From JANOZM01 sp031429355 (GTDB taxonomy: Bacteria; Pseudomonadota; Gammaproteobacteria; Burkholderiales; Burkholderiaceae_E): DNA of 64,000 nt. The DNA lies in assembly GCA_031429355.1 (NCBI GenBank), contig JANOZM010000004.1, forward strand, positions 496,001-560,000. Reading direction: 5' to 3'. Positions 8,698 to 17,184 of this stretch are shown in pieces. The translations under genes were made by a program, and so were the position numbers. Below the pieces are notes generated by a model, which worked only from the letters and a program-made list of their open reading frames with translations, did not search any database and had not been told where the DNA came from. Positions within the stretch are counted from its first letter, which is position 1. Every line of letters begins with the position of its first letter.

Positions 8698-9001
8698 TGA
8701 ATTTCCTTTGTGATCAGATAGGTTAGAACTTTCTGAATTAAGGAACGATCAGCAAACAGCGTCACAACACGTAAGACAATACCTACCGGATGCAACCGAA
8801 CGGCTTACGGTTATGAAGCGGAACCGCTGTTGGGCCGCCTAGGAGCGGAAAGATGAGGAACAGCTCGGTTGTTTGGGCTAGTGATAGTTTGACAAGAGCG
8901 AATTGCAGGCGTGTGAAATTCTAAAGCCGATAGAGTTGTCAATGCCTAACTAAGATGATTTAGTGGTAGATGCAGTCGGTACCATAGGTTTTTCAGCTGC
9001 G
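8698..9001. other. 304-bp gap without recognisable gene
   Basis: I see no coding frame with a ribosome-binding site, tRNA or convincing terminator. It presumably holds the leftward promoter of the 81-residue protein gene. Confidence 0.4.
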
Positions 9002-9103
9002 TTAAACTAAAATGCTAACTACCGCAGTAACTTGAGCCGCTGCAAAAGCAACTGCAATTAAAGCGATGCTGAAGAATTCGATTTTTGAGTTTACTGAGTT
9101 CAT
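9002..9103 (-). CDS. 33-residue hydrophobic small protein
   Basis: ATG 9103 is preceded by AAAGGAAACC. The protein (MNSVNSKIEFFSIALIAVAF, then an Ala/Val-rich tail) is essentially one membrane-spanning helix. It is too short for most gene callers. A 95-bp, start-less duplicate lies at 6790-6884, and only two base differences suggest recent duplication. The function is unknown; a single-span small membrane protein is the most that can be said. Confidence 0.6.
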   Translation of the reverse strand: MNSVNSKIEFFSIALIAVAFAAAQVTAVVSILV

Positions 9104-9250
9104 TTTGGTTTCCTTTAAATTAAGTTTGCTGCGGTTTGTTTTAGTGCTGTTTTGCTGCCATGGGTGTACTTTGCCAAAGACTGGCGCAGGCGTCTTGGCT
9201 TTGCGATGAAGTGCCAAAAAAGCGGAGTAAAGTAGCGAATCCAGCGATAG

Positions 9251-9454
9251 AAACGCCCGCTAGACGAGCAGGGCATTGTGTTTTGTTACTTGGAGTACAG
9301 CGGCTACCTGTGGGATTGGCGGCGGCGTAACGCACTAAAAATGTGGTCCGGCTGGCCCACATTTTCAATGGTCTTTATTAAAGGCGTGTTGGTCGGCGGA
9401 GGCGACGACCTGAAAGCATTACACGCCTCGGGCGAGTTACATAAACTCGTTTAA
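9251..9454 (+). pseudogene. glutaredoxin-like C-terminal remnant
   Basis: The open frame ends in a segment typical of the monothiol glutaredoxin C-terminal half: SGWPTFSMVFIKGVLVGGGD, then LKALHASGEL. The N-terminal half with the active-site Cys is absent and the frame has no ATG before 9341. An upstream TAG at 9248-9250 closes it. I read it as a fossil of a glutaredoxin-domain gene. Confidence 0.5.
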
Positions 9455-9460
9455 ATCTTG

Positions 9461-9511
9461 TTTAGGCATTAAACCCGATTTAGGCATTAAACCCGATTTA
9501 AACATTAAACC
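9461..9511. repeat. tandem repeat (18-bp unit) at the 3' end of ychF
   Basis: Two perfect 18-bp copies (9461-9478, 9479-9496) are followed by a third, partial copy (9497-9511) that includes the last ychF codons and stop. It seems to have grown by duplication of the gene end. Confidence 0.8.
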
Positions 9512-10592
9512 TAAAGTGCATAACATCGCCGTCATGCACAATATATTCTTTACCCTCTAAGCGCATTTTTCCGGCTTCTTTGGCTTTGCCTTCGCCTCCT
9601 AAACGCACGTACTCGTCATACGCAATTACTTCGGCACGAATAAAGCCGCGCTCAAAATCAGTGTGAATAACACCGGCTGCTTGCGGAGCCGTTGCGCCCA
9701 CTGCAACAGTCCAGGCACGCACTTCTTGCACGCCAGCAGTAAAGTAAGTTTGCAAACCAAGCAATTCGTAACCAGCGCGAATTAAGCGGTTTAGGCCTGG
9801 CTCGCTTTGGCCTAAGTCAGCCAAAAATACTTCTTTGTCTTCATCGCTTAGCTCGGCAATTTCCGATTCAACAGCAGCGCAAATAGCAACCATCGGCGCT
9901 TTGTGCGAATCGGCAAACGCCTTTAACTTATCGATGTAAGGGTTGTTTTCAAAGCCGCCTTCTTTTACGTTGCCCACAAACATCGCGGGCTTCATCGTAA
10001 TTAAACACAGTGGTTTAATAATTTCTTTTTCGTCGTCGTCAATATCAAGCGTGCGTAACGCTAAGCCTTGGTCTAAATGCGCTTGGCACTTTTCTAAAAC
10101 AATCACTAATTTTTTGGCTTCTTTATCGCCACCCGCTTGTGCTGCGCGCGTGTAACGTTGTAATGATTTTTCGACTGTTGATAAATCGGCCAAGGCTAAT
10201 TCGGTTTGAATTGTTTCGATATCCGAGATTGGATCGACGCGTCCGTTAACGTGCACCACGTTCTCGTCATCAAAGCAGCGCACAACGTTCACGATGGCAT
10301 CGGTTTCACGAATGTGCGCTAAAAATTGATTGCCCAAACCTTCGCCTTTCGAGGCACCGGCTACCAAGCCTGCAATATCAACAAACTCCACAACTGCAGA
10401 AACCACTTTTTTGGGTTGCACAATTTTCGTTAAAGCCGCCAAACGCGGGTCGGGCACTTCCACAATGCCCACATTGGGCTCGATGGTGCAAAACGGATAG
10501 TTTTCGGCAGCGATCCCAGCTTTGGTGAGCGCATTAAAGAGGGTGGACTTGCCCACATTGGGTAGCCCGACGATGCCGCATTTCAAACTCAT
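9498..10592 (-). CDS. ychF: redox-regulated ribosome-associated ATPase YchF
   Basis: This 364-residue OLA1/YchF protein has the P-loop GLPNVGKST at residues 8-16, the G3 motif DIAGLV, and the C-terminal TGS domain ending in the conserved VHDGDVMHFRFNV. YchF is an Obg-family member that prefers ATP and binds ribosomes. Length is standard. It is often next to pth, but here pth is about 24 kb away. The stop codon lies inside a short tandem repeat. Confidence 0.97.
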   Translation of the reverse strand: MSLKCGIVGLPNVGKSTLFNALTKAGIAAENYPFCTIEPNVGIVEVPDPRLAALTKIVQPKKVVSAVVEFVDIAGLVAGASKGEGLGNQFLAHIRETDAIVNVVRCFDDENVVHVNGRVDPISDIETIQTELALADLSTVEKSLQRYTRAAQAGGDKEAKKLVIVLEKCQAHLDQGLALRTLDIDDDEKEIIKPLCLITMKPAMFVGNVKEGGFENNPYIDKLKAFADSHKAPMVAICAAVESEIAELSDEDKEVFLADLGQSEPGLNRLIRAGYELLGLQTYFTAGVQEVRAWTVAVGATAPQAAGVIHTDFERGFIRAEVIAYDEYVRLGGEGKAKEAGKMRLEGKEYIVHDGDVMHFRFNV

Positions 10593-10751
10593 GAGTGAAC
10601 TCCAGTAAAGGGCGAATTATGCCGCATTGGCAAGCACCCAACCCAAGACGGCTGCTTTCTGTCTAATTCCATAAAGCCGCGCTAAACTACGACCAGAGCT
10701 GTTTTTCGTCGTTTTACGCATTTGCGTTGCCCGTTTTGTTTTGGAAGCCCC

Positions 10752-11657
10752 ATGTCAGTTTCATTAGAAGGCCAGTTAATTGTTGCGTTGTCATCGCGCG
10801 CTTTGTTCGATTTCGAGGAAGAAAACCGCGTTTTTGAAGAGTCCGATGACACTGCTTACATGAAATTGCAGCTAGATCGCCTCGATTCGGCTGCTAAGCC
10901 GGGCGTCGCCTTTCCCCTGGTAAAAAAACTGTTGGCCTTTAACGCCGATGGTCAGCGCCGCGTAGAAGTGGTTATTTTGTCCAGAAACGATCCGGTATCG
11001 GGCCTCCGTGTGTTTCGCTCGGCCGAAGAAGCCGGTTTAAAAATTGAGCGTGGTGTCTTTACCCGAGGCGAAGCACCATTTCGATTTTTAAAGCCGTTAG
11101 GGGCACATTTGTTTTTGTCGGCCAATGAAGGCGATGTGCGCTCGGCATTAGAAGCTGGTTTTCCATCCGCACGAGTGTTCTCGCAATCGGTGATTGATGC
11201 CGATCGCCATCCCAACGAAGTACGCATTGCCTTCGACGGTGACGCGGTATTGTTCTCGGACGAAGCCGAGCGGGTATATCAAAGCGAAGGGCTGCCAGCG
11301 TTTCAGGCGCACGAACGATCCTTCGCCAAGCGTCCGCTACCACCCGGCCCATTCAAGCCCTTGCTAGACGCGCTGCAGCGCTTGCAGCAGCAAAAGGCAG
11401 TGTCGGGTATGCGCTTGCGTACGGCGTTGGTTACAGCCCGTAGTGCGCCCGCCCACGAGCGTGCAATTCGTACACTTATGGATTGGAACATCACGGTCGA
11501 TGAAGCCTTGTTTTTAGGCGGACTAGAAAAAGGCCCGTTCTTGCAAGAATTCGAACCCGACTTTTTCTTTGACGATCAAACCCGTCATTGCGATTCGGCG
11601 GCATTAGCTGGGCCAACGGGGCATGTTGTTAGCGGTATTGCGAATGTACAAAAGTAG
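10752..11657 (+). CDS. cytosolic 5'-nucleotidase family protein
   Basis: This protein of about 301 residues belongs to the bacterial family related to eukaryotic cytosolic 5'-nucleotidase I (Pfam 5-nucleotidase), which hydrolyses nucleoside 5'-monophosphates. Matching stretches are ALSSRALFDFEEENRVFE, VEVVILSRNDP and RIAFDGDAVLFSDEAE; the last contains the acidic catalytic block. ATG 10752 is preferred over an upstream TTG because GGAAG lies just before it. It diverges from ychF and appears monocistronic. Confidence 0.85.
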   Translation: MSVSLEGQLIVALSSRALFDFEEENRVFEESDDTAYMKLQLDRLDSAAKPGVAFPLVKKLLAFNADGQRRVEVVILSRNDPVSGLRVFRSAEEAGLKIERGVFTRGEAPFRFLKPLGAHLFLSANEGDVRSALEAGFPSARVFSQSVIDADRHPNEVRIAFDGDAVLFSDEAERVYQSEGLPAFQAHERSFAKRPLPPGPFKPLLDALQRLQQQKAVSGMRLRTALVTARSAPAHERAIRTLMDWNITVDEALFLGGLEKGPFLQEFEPDFFFDDQTRHCDSAALAGPTGHVVSGIANVQK

Positions 11658-11732
11658 GACTTAAAAACCCTTACGCATAAATAAGCTGTTTGGGTCTTGT
11701 CTGTAATCGTCCAAATTCAAGTTTTATTTGCA

Positions 11733-12554
11733 TCATTTGCCTAACGCTTCGGCAAAAGCCGTCGTGTTATTCATGACCGTATACGACTGAATTTTATTAT
11801 CCGCAAACGTAAATAAATTTGCCGCTTTTGCCTGAATTTCAATTCCCGTTTTTTTAATACGCCAATGCCCTTTAAGGACCACAACCGTAACCGCATCTTG
11901 TTCAAGTTGATGCAACCTTTGCACGCTTAAAATTTCTAAGTGTTGGTTAAGGGTGGCAACAAACGCCAACAACCCGTCCACACCTTTCCACTGACCCGCC
12001 CAAGGAATGGCAGGACTACCTTGCCAATCTAAAACAAAGTCATCGGTAACGCATGCCGAAAGGTCGGTTGTTGAAAGCGCTTTAAGCGCTGCGTAAAAGC
12101 GATCTAAAAGCGTAGGCTGAGAATCGATGGAACGCACCATCGTGTATTTTTCAATATTTGGCTCAAACCCGCTTAAGCCAACTTTTACCTCGTAACCAAG
12201 CGAACGATAAAGCGCGGGCGCTTGAAAACTAAAAGTCTCTAGGTAAAAAGTTTTGCAACCGCGCGTCACGGCGCGTTGCTCGAAGTCTTTTACTAAACGC
12301 GCACCAATGCCTTGGCGGCGATGCTTTGGCGACACCCACAATTGTTGCAACTCGCAGCATGTCCCCCAAGTTCGGCCAATTGCGCCACCAACGACTTCAC
12401 CAGATTTAGAGTGAGCAACGCAAGCGATTGGTTTTACGTTTTCAAGGGGCGCAGCGGCACTGTTCGAATCACCAAGGCCGGTGTCGATTATCTCGGCGGC
12501 TTCGGGGGGAACGGTGTCGTGGGTAGTAAAATTTATATCTAGTTGGGATTGCAT
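11733..12554 (-). CDS. GNAT acetyltransferase fused to an NTF2/SnoaL-like domain
   Basis: The 273-residue protein joins two folds. Residues about 40-145 form a GNAT domain with the acetyl-CoA-binding stretch WVSPKHRRQGIGARLVKDFE and ALYRSLGYE. Residues about 150-273 form an NTF2/SnoaL-like cone fold (LLDRFYAALKALSTTDLSAC, then DWQGSPAIPWAGQWKGVDGL). The fusion suggests acetylation of a small molecule held or modified by the second domain. The substrate is unknown. The next leftward gene upstream is also an NTF2-like protein. Confidence 0.75.
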   Translation of the reverse strand: MQSQLDINFTTHDTVPPEAAEIIDTGLGDSNSAAAPLENVKPIACVAHSKSGEVVGGAIGRTWGTCCELQQLWVSPKHRRQGIGARLVKDFEQRAVTRGCKTFYLETFSFQAPALYRSLGYEVKVGLSGFEPNIEKYTMVRSIDSQPTLLDRFYAALKALSTTDLSACVTDDFVLDWQGSPAIPWAGQWKGVDGLLAFVATLNQHLEILSVQRLHQLEQDAVTVVVLKGHWRIKKTGIEIQAKAANLFTFADNKIQSYTVMNNTTAFAEALGK

Positions 12555-12588
12555 TGTTCTTTTGTTTTAGTAGTGTAAGCAGCTGTTG

Positions 12589-13089
12589 CTAGGGTTTTGG
12601 AAAGCGGCTAAGGTGCTCATGAACAATGCAAAACTTTCCGTTTTCAAATGCAAGCACTCGCGTGCCACGACCTTGAATCTTAAACTCTTGGCTGCCTTGG
12701 GAGCCTTCCCAATTGTAAGTGTATGTAGCTGTGGCGGTAGATTGATCAGTAGTTAGAACAACAATATCCGTCAGATAAAAGCGGGCTTTTTTTACGTTTG
12801 GATTGCCCCGCCAAGTTTTTTCAAAGACGACCCTAATTGCATCGCGCCCAACAAAATCGCCATCGTTAAATCTAAAATACGCCCGCTCATCAATCATATC
12901 GAGTAAGAGGGTAAAGTCTTCTTTCATTGCAACAGCTTCGAAGTGATGCAAGAATTGAATGACTGTTTCGGCGTTTATTTTTAGTGACATAGGTTTAGAT
13001 TTCCGATCAATCGAAGTGCAACCTAGTAATGCTGCACTTCCAAGAATGCCAGTAAATAAATTTCGACGTTTACGATTTGGCTTAAACAT
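12589..13089 (-). CDS. NTF2/SnoaL-like lipoprotein
   Basis: The 166-residue protein has an N-terminal signal and a lipobox-like LLGC at about 21-24 after a basic start (MFKPNRKRRN). The body is an NTF2/SnoaL-type cone fold (FLHHFEAVAMKEDFTLLLDM, then RVVFEKTWRGNP). It is probably envelope-anchored with no known reaction. It starts 2 bp after the alpha/beta hydrolase stop, so the two are co-transcribed. Confidence 0.65.
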   Translation of the reverse strand: MFKPNRKRRNLFTGILGSAALLGCTSIDRKSKPMSLKINAETVIQFLHHFEAVAMKEDFTLLLDMIDERAYFRFNDGDFVGRDAIRVVFEKTWRGNPNVKKARFYLTDIVVLTTDQSTATATYTYNWEGSQGSQEFKIQGRGTRVLAFENGKFCIVHEHLSRFPKP

Positions 13090-13091
13090 CG

Positions 13092-13856
13092 TTAATTATT
13101 CGCTTTCATCAGTCTAAAGTAGTTTGAATGCTGCGCTATCGAATTGTGATCTGTCCCTTCAAGTACTGCAATCGACACAAGGCTTTTTGGAAGTGCGTTA
13201 ACCAGTTCGTCAGTACTCCATCGGGGAATAACGCTATCGGATTGAGCAATCAGGACTACAGTGTTTGCCTGAATTCGCGGCGCATATAGTGTGGATTCAA
13301 ATCGATCCTTTAGCAAAAACTTAATTGGTAACCATGAGAACTGTTTCTCAGCTACTCCCAAAATACTCCCATACGGGGTTACCAAAACTAATCGCTCAAC
13401 CTTTTTCTGGCTGGCTAAAAAGGTAGCGATGCCCGAACCCAAACTACGGCCAATCACCAAGGCATCGGGATGGGACTTGCTTACTAGATCGTAAAGCGCC
13501 ACAGCGTCTTGAAATAAACCTTCTTGGTTTGGATTGCCGGTGCTACCGCCGTAACCGCGGTAATGCATTAAAAAGACAGCCCGATCTGGGAACGTTTGCG
13601 CGAAATTAGCTAGCTGAGATGAAGGGTCCTCTGCATTTCCGGGAAAATAAATTACAGCTTTGCTGCCGGATAACGGTCGCGTAGAAATTACGATTTGCTC
13701 TTTGCCGCTATTCAAAATAATTGCGGATTCGTTCGGGCCTAAACTACGAGGCTGTGGAAAATAAATTAGTGATCGCTGAAAAATATACAGCGCGAGACAA
13801 ATTCCAAAGTAGCTAAGTAGTCCCAACAAGCCGAAAAAGATAATCGCTTTTTTCAT
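13092..13856 (-). CDS. alpha/beta hydrolase, membrane-anchored
   Basis: This 254-residue alpha/beta hydrolase has an N-terminal membrane helix (IIFFGLLGLLSYFGICLALY). The nucleophile elbow is GRSLGSG. The likely acid is Asp in AQSDSVIP and the likely base His in GTDHNSI. The HYRGYGGSTGNP region resembles the BEM46/FrsA-like group of membrane-tethered serine hydrolases. The substrate is not predictable. It precedes the NTF2-like lipoprotein gene by 2 bp. Confidence 0.78.
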   Translation of the reverse strand: MKKAIIFFGLLGLLSYFGICLALYIFQRSLIYFPQPRSLGPNESAIILNSGKEQIVISTRPLSGSKAVIYFPGNAEDPSSQLANFAQTFPDRAVFLMHYRGYGGSTGNPNQEGLFQDAVALYDLVSKSHPDALVIGRSLGSGIATFLASQKKVERLVLVTPYGSILGVAEKQFSWLPIKFLLKDRFESTLYAPRIQANTVVLIAQSDSVIPRWSTDELVNALPKSLVSIAVLEGTDHNSIAQHSNYFRLMKANN

Positions 13857-13893
13857 TTATTCAAATGGCAAATTTAAAAACAAAAAACTTGAT

Positions 13894-14253
13894 TCATGGC
13901 CTGCCAACTCGAAACCAATTGCTAATCCAACTTCGCGGTTTTGTCACGACCGGAGATTGTGTAACCCCTAGGGACAACAACTTTTCCTGAACCAAGCGAA
14001 GGTCCATTTGTGTAGCCGCTTGCATCGGTCGAAGGCCGTCGAACTCGGAAAATAAAGTGGGTTTAGCGCCGTTCTCGATTAGATACAAAGCGACGGTCTC
14101 TTGCTTGGCGAGCATGGCGGCAACTAAAGGCGTTGATAAAAACTCTGGGTGTGCGTAGTTTAAATCGACCCCTTGCTTGACGTGATACGCGACCAATTCT
14201 AAGTCGCCTTCGCAGGCCGCATTAAACATTTCTTTCCAGTTTCCGCCGTCCAC
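13894..14253 (-). CDS. ankyrin-repeat protein
   Basis: The 119-residue protein has about three ankyrin-type repeats: MFNAACEGDLELVAYHVKQG, STPLVAAMLAKQETVALYLI and RPMQAATQMDLRLVQEKLL. There is no signal peptide. Ankyrin repeats mediate protein-protein contacts and no partner is evident. It is one of a run of small leftward genes with short spacers. Confidence 0.7.
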   Translation of the reverse strand: MDGGNWKEMFNAACEGDLELVAYHVKQGVDLNYAHPEFLSTPLVAAMLAKQETVALYLIENGAKPTLFSEFDGLRPMQAATQMDLRLVQEKLLSLGVTQSPVVTKPRSWISNWFRVGRP

Positions 14254-14288
14254 TGGGTGCCCTTTTAAAGTTCGTGGGAATAAACATT

Positions 14289-14711
14289 TTAGTAACTAAC
14301 GTTATTTGATTTATACAAAGCAAATAAATACTTAGCCCCGTAAACAATCACTAAGGCACCGGCAATCACCTCAAGCCAAATCGTAAAGTTCATTGCAAAT
14401 GTGTGAGCTGCCATAGGCGCTAGGCTGTAATGGAGCAAACCATCAAACCCGAGCGCGGCGTACAGCATTAAAAGCACGACTCCATTGCGTGTAAATCCGC
14501 GCCAAAGAAGTACTAATCCTAAAACGCCAATTAGCGCTTCTGCAGCCCACACAAAATAAACGCCACTGCGCGTAATCCATTGGGGCATATTGGGATAGTC
14601 AGCTAAAAATTCGGCGTTATGGGTAAAGTGAATTAACGCGGCCAAGCAATATAGGCAAGCCAAAACGATAAGTTTAGTTTTCAATTGATTTTTCTTGTGC
14701 GAATGACCCAC
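14289..14711 (-). CDS. small integral membrane protein, unknown function
   Basis: The protein of up to 140 residues has about four predicted membrane helices (LIVLACLYCLAALIHF, FVWAAEALIGVLGLVLLW, VVLLMLYAALGFDGLLHY, IWLEVIAGALVIVYGAKYLF). The helix layout is reminiscent of DoxX-like proteins but I cannot assign it. The longest frame starts at GTG 14711 inside the previous gene. A TTG at 14684, overlapping that gene's stop as TTGA, is an alternative. It is likely co-transcribed with 14681-15229. Confidence 0.55.
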   Translation of the reverse strand: MGHSHKKNQLKTKLIVLACLYCLAALIHFTHNAEFLADYPNMPQWITRSGVYFVWAAEALIGVLGLVLLWRGFTRNGVVLLMLYAALGFDGLLHYSLAPMAAHTFAMNFTIWLEVIAGALVIVYGAKYLFALYKSNNVSY

Positions 14712-15229
14712 GCGCGTAATGCGCGATTGCTAAATGCTAGCGCAGTAATAATTGCGACGCCAGCGCCTTTGTGAATTGCGGGGTAGGTTTGAGCGACGAC
14801 CACGCCAAGCGCCACCAACGCAATTAGAACATAAGAAGCTTGTCGCACGCGGGTGGGATTACCCGTTGCACCAACAAAACCGGCAGGCGAAAAAACAGTA
14901 CTAAAAATGCCGACTAAAAACATAAGCAGTAAAATTGCGCTCAATCCCAATTGCTCATATCGTCGAAGAAACCATTCTTGGTCTAGCGCAAATGCTAGGC
15001 CTCCCAACGCCAGGTAAATGTTTGCAGCAATGATTAGTCGGTTCGCTGGTTTGATAAATGCAAAAATTAAAACTAACAACTCGGCAATTGCTAACGCGCC
15101 AGCAACCATAAACGCGACCCGCCATGTGGCCTCGGTGGGTGTACCGCGACCGAAGGCAAGCGAAGCAAAAACTGCCAAAGCGATGAAACCTAAAAAGTAG
15201 CCGATTGTGGTTTTAATCGATATACGCAT
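14681..15229 (-). CDS. polytopic membrane protein, unknown function
   Basis: The 182-residue protein has about five or six hydrophobic helices (TTIGYFLGFIALAVFASLAF, AFMVAGALAIAELLVLIFAF, LSAILLLMFLVGIFSTVF and others) ending in a basic tail. I recognise no family. It overlaps the next leftward membrane-protein gene, suggesting the two small membrane proteins are made together. Confidence 0.6.
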   Translation of the reverse strand: MRISIKTTIGYFLGFIALAVFASLAFGRGTPTEATWRVAFMVAGALAIAELLVLIFAFIKPANRLIIAANIYLALGGLAFALDQEWFLRRYEQLGLSAILLLMFLVGIFSTVFSPAGFVGATGNPTRVRQASYVLIALVALGVVVAQTYPAIHKGAGVAIITALAFSNRALRAWVIRTRKIN

Positions 15230-15268
15230 GGGTACTTTTCGATAGACGTAGCTAAAGTTGTAGCAATG

Positions 15269-15607
15269 TTAAAGAGGCTCTGCGCTTTGGGCGTTGCTTA
15301 GTACATTGGGCAACAAAGAATCGCCATAAGTCCGAATGACTTCCGATATCTCAACACGATAACCATTAAGCCAGTTGGCTTGCTTTTGTTTGGCTTCGAG
15401 GTGACTGGGATGTTTCATGAGCTGCTGCAGCGCTTCTAATGAATCCCAATAGTAAACGTTCGACACTTGGCCTGTAACATTGTTCTCCCAGTTTTCTTCG
15501 CCAAGGTATCCGGGCGTGTTTTTGGCCACGTCTGCTATCACCGCGTCTAGTGCATGAAACTCGTCGTCGTATTGTTTCTTTGCAAAAATAAATGTGGACG
15601 AAAACAC
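15269..15607 (-). CDS. antibiotic biosynthesis monooxygenase (ABM)-like protein
   Basis: The 112-residue dimeric alpha/beta-barrel type protein contains FIFAKKQYDDEFHALDAVI, PGYLGEENWEN and YYWDSLEALQQLMKHPSHLE. These match the layout of ABM-domain proteins, a fold shared by small cofactor-free oxygenases and stress proteins. No active-site inference is safe. Confidence 0.7.
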   Translation of the reverse strand: MFSSTFIFAKKQYDDEFHALDAVIADVAKNTPGYLGEENWENNVTGQVSNVYYWDSLEALQQLMKHPSHLEAKQKQANWLNGYRVEISEVIRTYGDSLLPNVLSNAQSAEPL

Positions 15608-15665
15608 GGCAAACTCCGTTTAGTGTTTTTAATTAACTGTTCCATACAGCAATGACTGGAAAAGC

Positions 15666-15965
15666 TTATACCGCTAACAATTCACAGCGTTTAATTTTAG
15701 ACAATATTTCGCCCATACTTTCTTTTGCCAAAATAGTGTCATAGTTCGTTTGGCAGCGAAGCCACCAGCCATCACTTAAACCAAAATAGCGACACAACCT
15801 CAAGTCAGTATCGGCAGTCACAGAGCGCTTTCCCGCTACGATGTCACCAATACGCTGAGCAGGCACGCCTATATCTTTTGATAGCCGGTACTTGCTCAAA
15901 CCAAGTGGTTTCAAGAATTCTTCTTCAAGCATTTCGCCAGGAGAAACAGGACGCACTTTACGCAT
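15666..15965 (-). CDS. higA: HigA-family antitoxin (XRE helix-turn-helix), orphan
   Basis: The HigA-type protein of about 99 residues contains SPGEMLEEEFLKPLGLSKYR, then VPAQRIGDIVAGKRSVTADT and RYFGLSDGWWLRCQ. Of two close ATGs, 15965 is preferred because AAGGA is 7 nt away, against about 1 nt for 15971. HigA normally neutralises HigB and represses the higBA promoter. Upstream only the last codons of a higB remain (15977-16051), so this antitoxin has lost its partner. Confidence 0.85.
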   Translation of the reverse strand: MRKVRPVSPGEMLEEEFLKPLGLSKYRLSKDIGVPAQRIGDIVAGKRSVTADTDLRLCRYFGLSDGWWLRCQTNYDTILAKESMGEILSKIKRCELLAV

Positions 15966-15976
15966 AGTCATTTCCT

Positions 15977-16051
15977 TTAATGATAATCAACAATTTCAAC
16001 ATCTATCGGGCCCTTGTTATCCCAAATAAAGCAAACGCGCCAATAGAGACG
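15977..16051 (-). pseudogene. HigB toxin C-terminal remnant
   Basis: The leftward frame reads WRVCFIWDNKGPIDVEIVDYH then stop, the typical end of HigB/RelE-like killers. An in-frame TGA at 16052-16054 interrupts it and the rest of the toxin is not recognisable upstream. Its stop is 11 bp before the higA start, as in intact higBA operons. Confidence 0.7.
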
Positions 16052-16118
16052 TCAAGCGATCCTAATATTTCTGCTTCGAATCATAGGTTTTCTGAGCTGG
16101 TTGCTCGTGCGTTCGCGC

Positions 16119-16640
16119 TCAGCTCTTTTTTAAAGTTTTTACAAAAACACGGTTCTCATAGTTGATGCCATTAATTGCGTATTGCGTAGCGCCCGCATCT
16201 TTGTAACCGACCTGCGGGTAGAAGGCAAGGGCACCAACGTTGCCCACCCACGCTGTAAGCCAAAGTGATGGCGCTTTTAAAGCTCTGGCGCGGTTTTCTG
16301 CGGCTTCAAGTAGTGCCTTGCCCACGCCTTGGCGCTGAAATGGCTTTTGAATATAAAGGGTCAACACTTCTGGCCCAACAACGTCAATTGCCGGGCATTG
16401 GCTATTGAACTGCAAGTCCACATACCCCAGTAAATTTTCATTGGCGTGCTGCGCTACTGTTATCTCAATATCTTTCGATGCTAAGCGGGTTTCGAAAACT
16501 GATGGTGAGTGGCGCTGTAACGCCTCGTTGGCAAGGTCGGCATTGATGCCGCTAGTTGCGTAGGTATCTAAAAAAACTTGTGTAGAAAGTATGCCAAGGC
16601 ACAGGGCATCGCTTTGGGTGGCCGGTCGTAAGACAATCAC
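16119..16640 (-). CDS. GNAT family N-acetyltransferase
   Basis: The 173-residue GNAT has the acetyl-CoA site LYIQKPFQRQGVGKALLEAA and the C-terminal AFYPQVGYKDAGATQYAING. The Arg/Gln-x-x-Gly-x-Gly/Ala loop (QRQGVG) is intact, so it should be active. The acceptor is unknown. It is 5 bp downstream of the DinB-family gene and probably in one transcript with it. Confidence 0.85.
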   Translation of the reverse strand: MIVLRPATQSDALCLGILSTQVFLDTYATSGINADLANEALQRHSPSVFETRLASKDIEITVAQHANENLLGYVDLQFNSQCPAIDVVGPEVLTLYIQKPFQRQGVGKALLEAAENRARALKAPSLWLTAWVGNVGALAFYPQVGYKDAGATQYAINGINYENRVFVKTLKKS

Positions 16641-16645
16641 AAAGG

Positions 16646-17149
16646 CTAAAGCCGACGTGATGGTTCGGAAACATGAAGGTACTTTGTGTACAGATCTCTT
16701 GGCGCGCTTACCGCCTGTTGCGTCAAGATACGCCCAACAGCACCACGATGATAAGCGCCGTGTGTAATGACGTGCATCAACATTTCGCTACGGCTCATCG
16801 TACCCTTGTCGCCATCAACAAAAGTAAATTGCAGAGTCTCTTCAAGCTGCGCATCGTTAAAGCTTGCAACAAGCTTTAACAGCACTGCATCGGTTTCTTG
16901 GCTAGCCCAGCTTAGTTTGTCAAGCTCGGGTGTTTCAGTAGTATTGGTTGCCGTGAACTGATGTTTTTGCGATTGTAAATTTGCGATGAATATCTTGTCG
17001 ACCACGTGAATGTGATTCAAGATCCGAATAGCGTTATGCCTTTCAGTCGGATCTGCGTTATCTCCAAGAAGCGCTGCTGCAGCATGCAATTCTGCATCGG
17101 CCCAAGCTTTGCATTTGAACAACGAGATTAAATGTTTTTGGTAGCTCAT
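16646..17149 (-). CDS. DinB family protein
   Basis: The 167-residue four-helix-bundle protein has the DinB/YfiT metal-site pattern: His in NHIHVVDKIF and the pair in MHVITHGAYHRGAVGRIL. Related members are Ni/Zn-binding and include thiol transferases. The exact role is unknown, though sister proteins are DNA-damage or oxidative-stress inducible. It is followed closely by a GNAT gene. Confidence 0.85.
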   Translation of the reverse strand: MSYQKHLISLFKCKAWADAELHAAAALLGDNADPTERHNAIRILNHIHVVDKIFIANLQSQKHQFTATNTTETPELDKLSWASQETDAVLLKLVASFNDAQLEETLQFTFVDGDKGTMSRSEMLMHVITHGAYHRGAVGRILTQQAVSAPRDLYTKYLHVSEPSRRL

Positions 17150-17184
17150 TTTAGTTATGGCATTCGATTCAATTCAATTAAAGC

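Noticed and set aside
9141..9368. Leftward 75-codon frame
   Set aside because: It is opposite the glutaredoxin remnant, has no ribosome-binding site and has unnatural composition.
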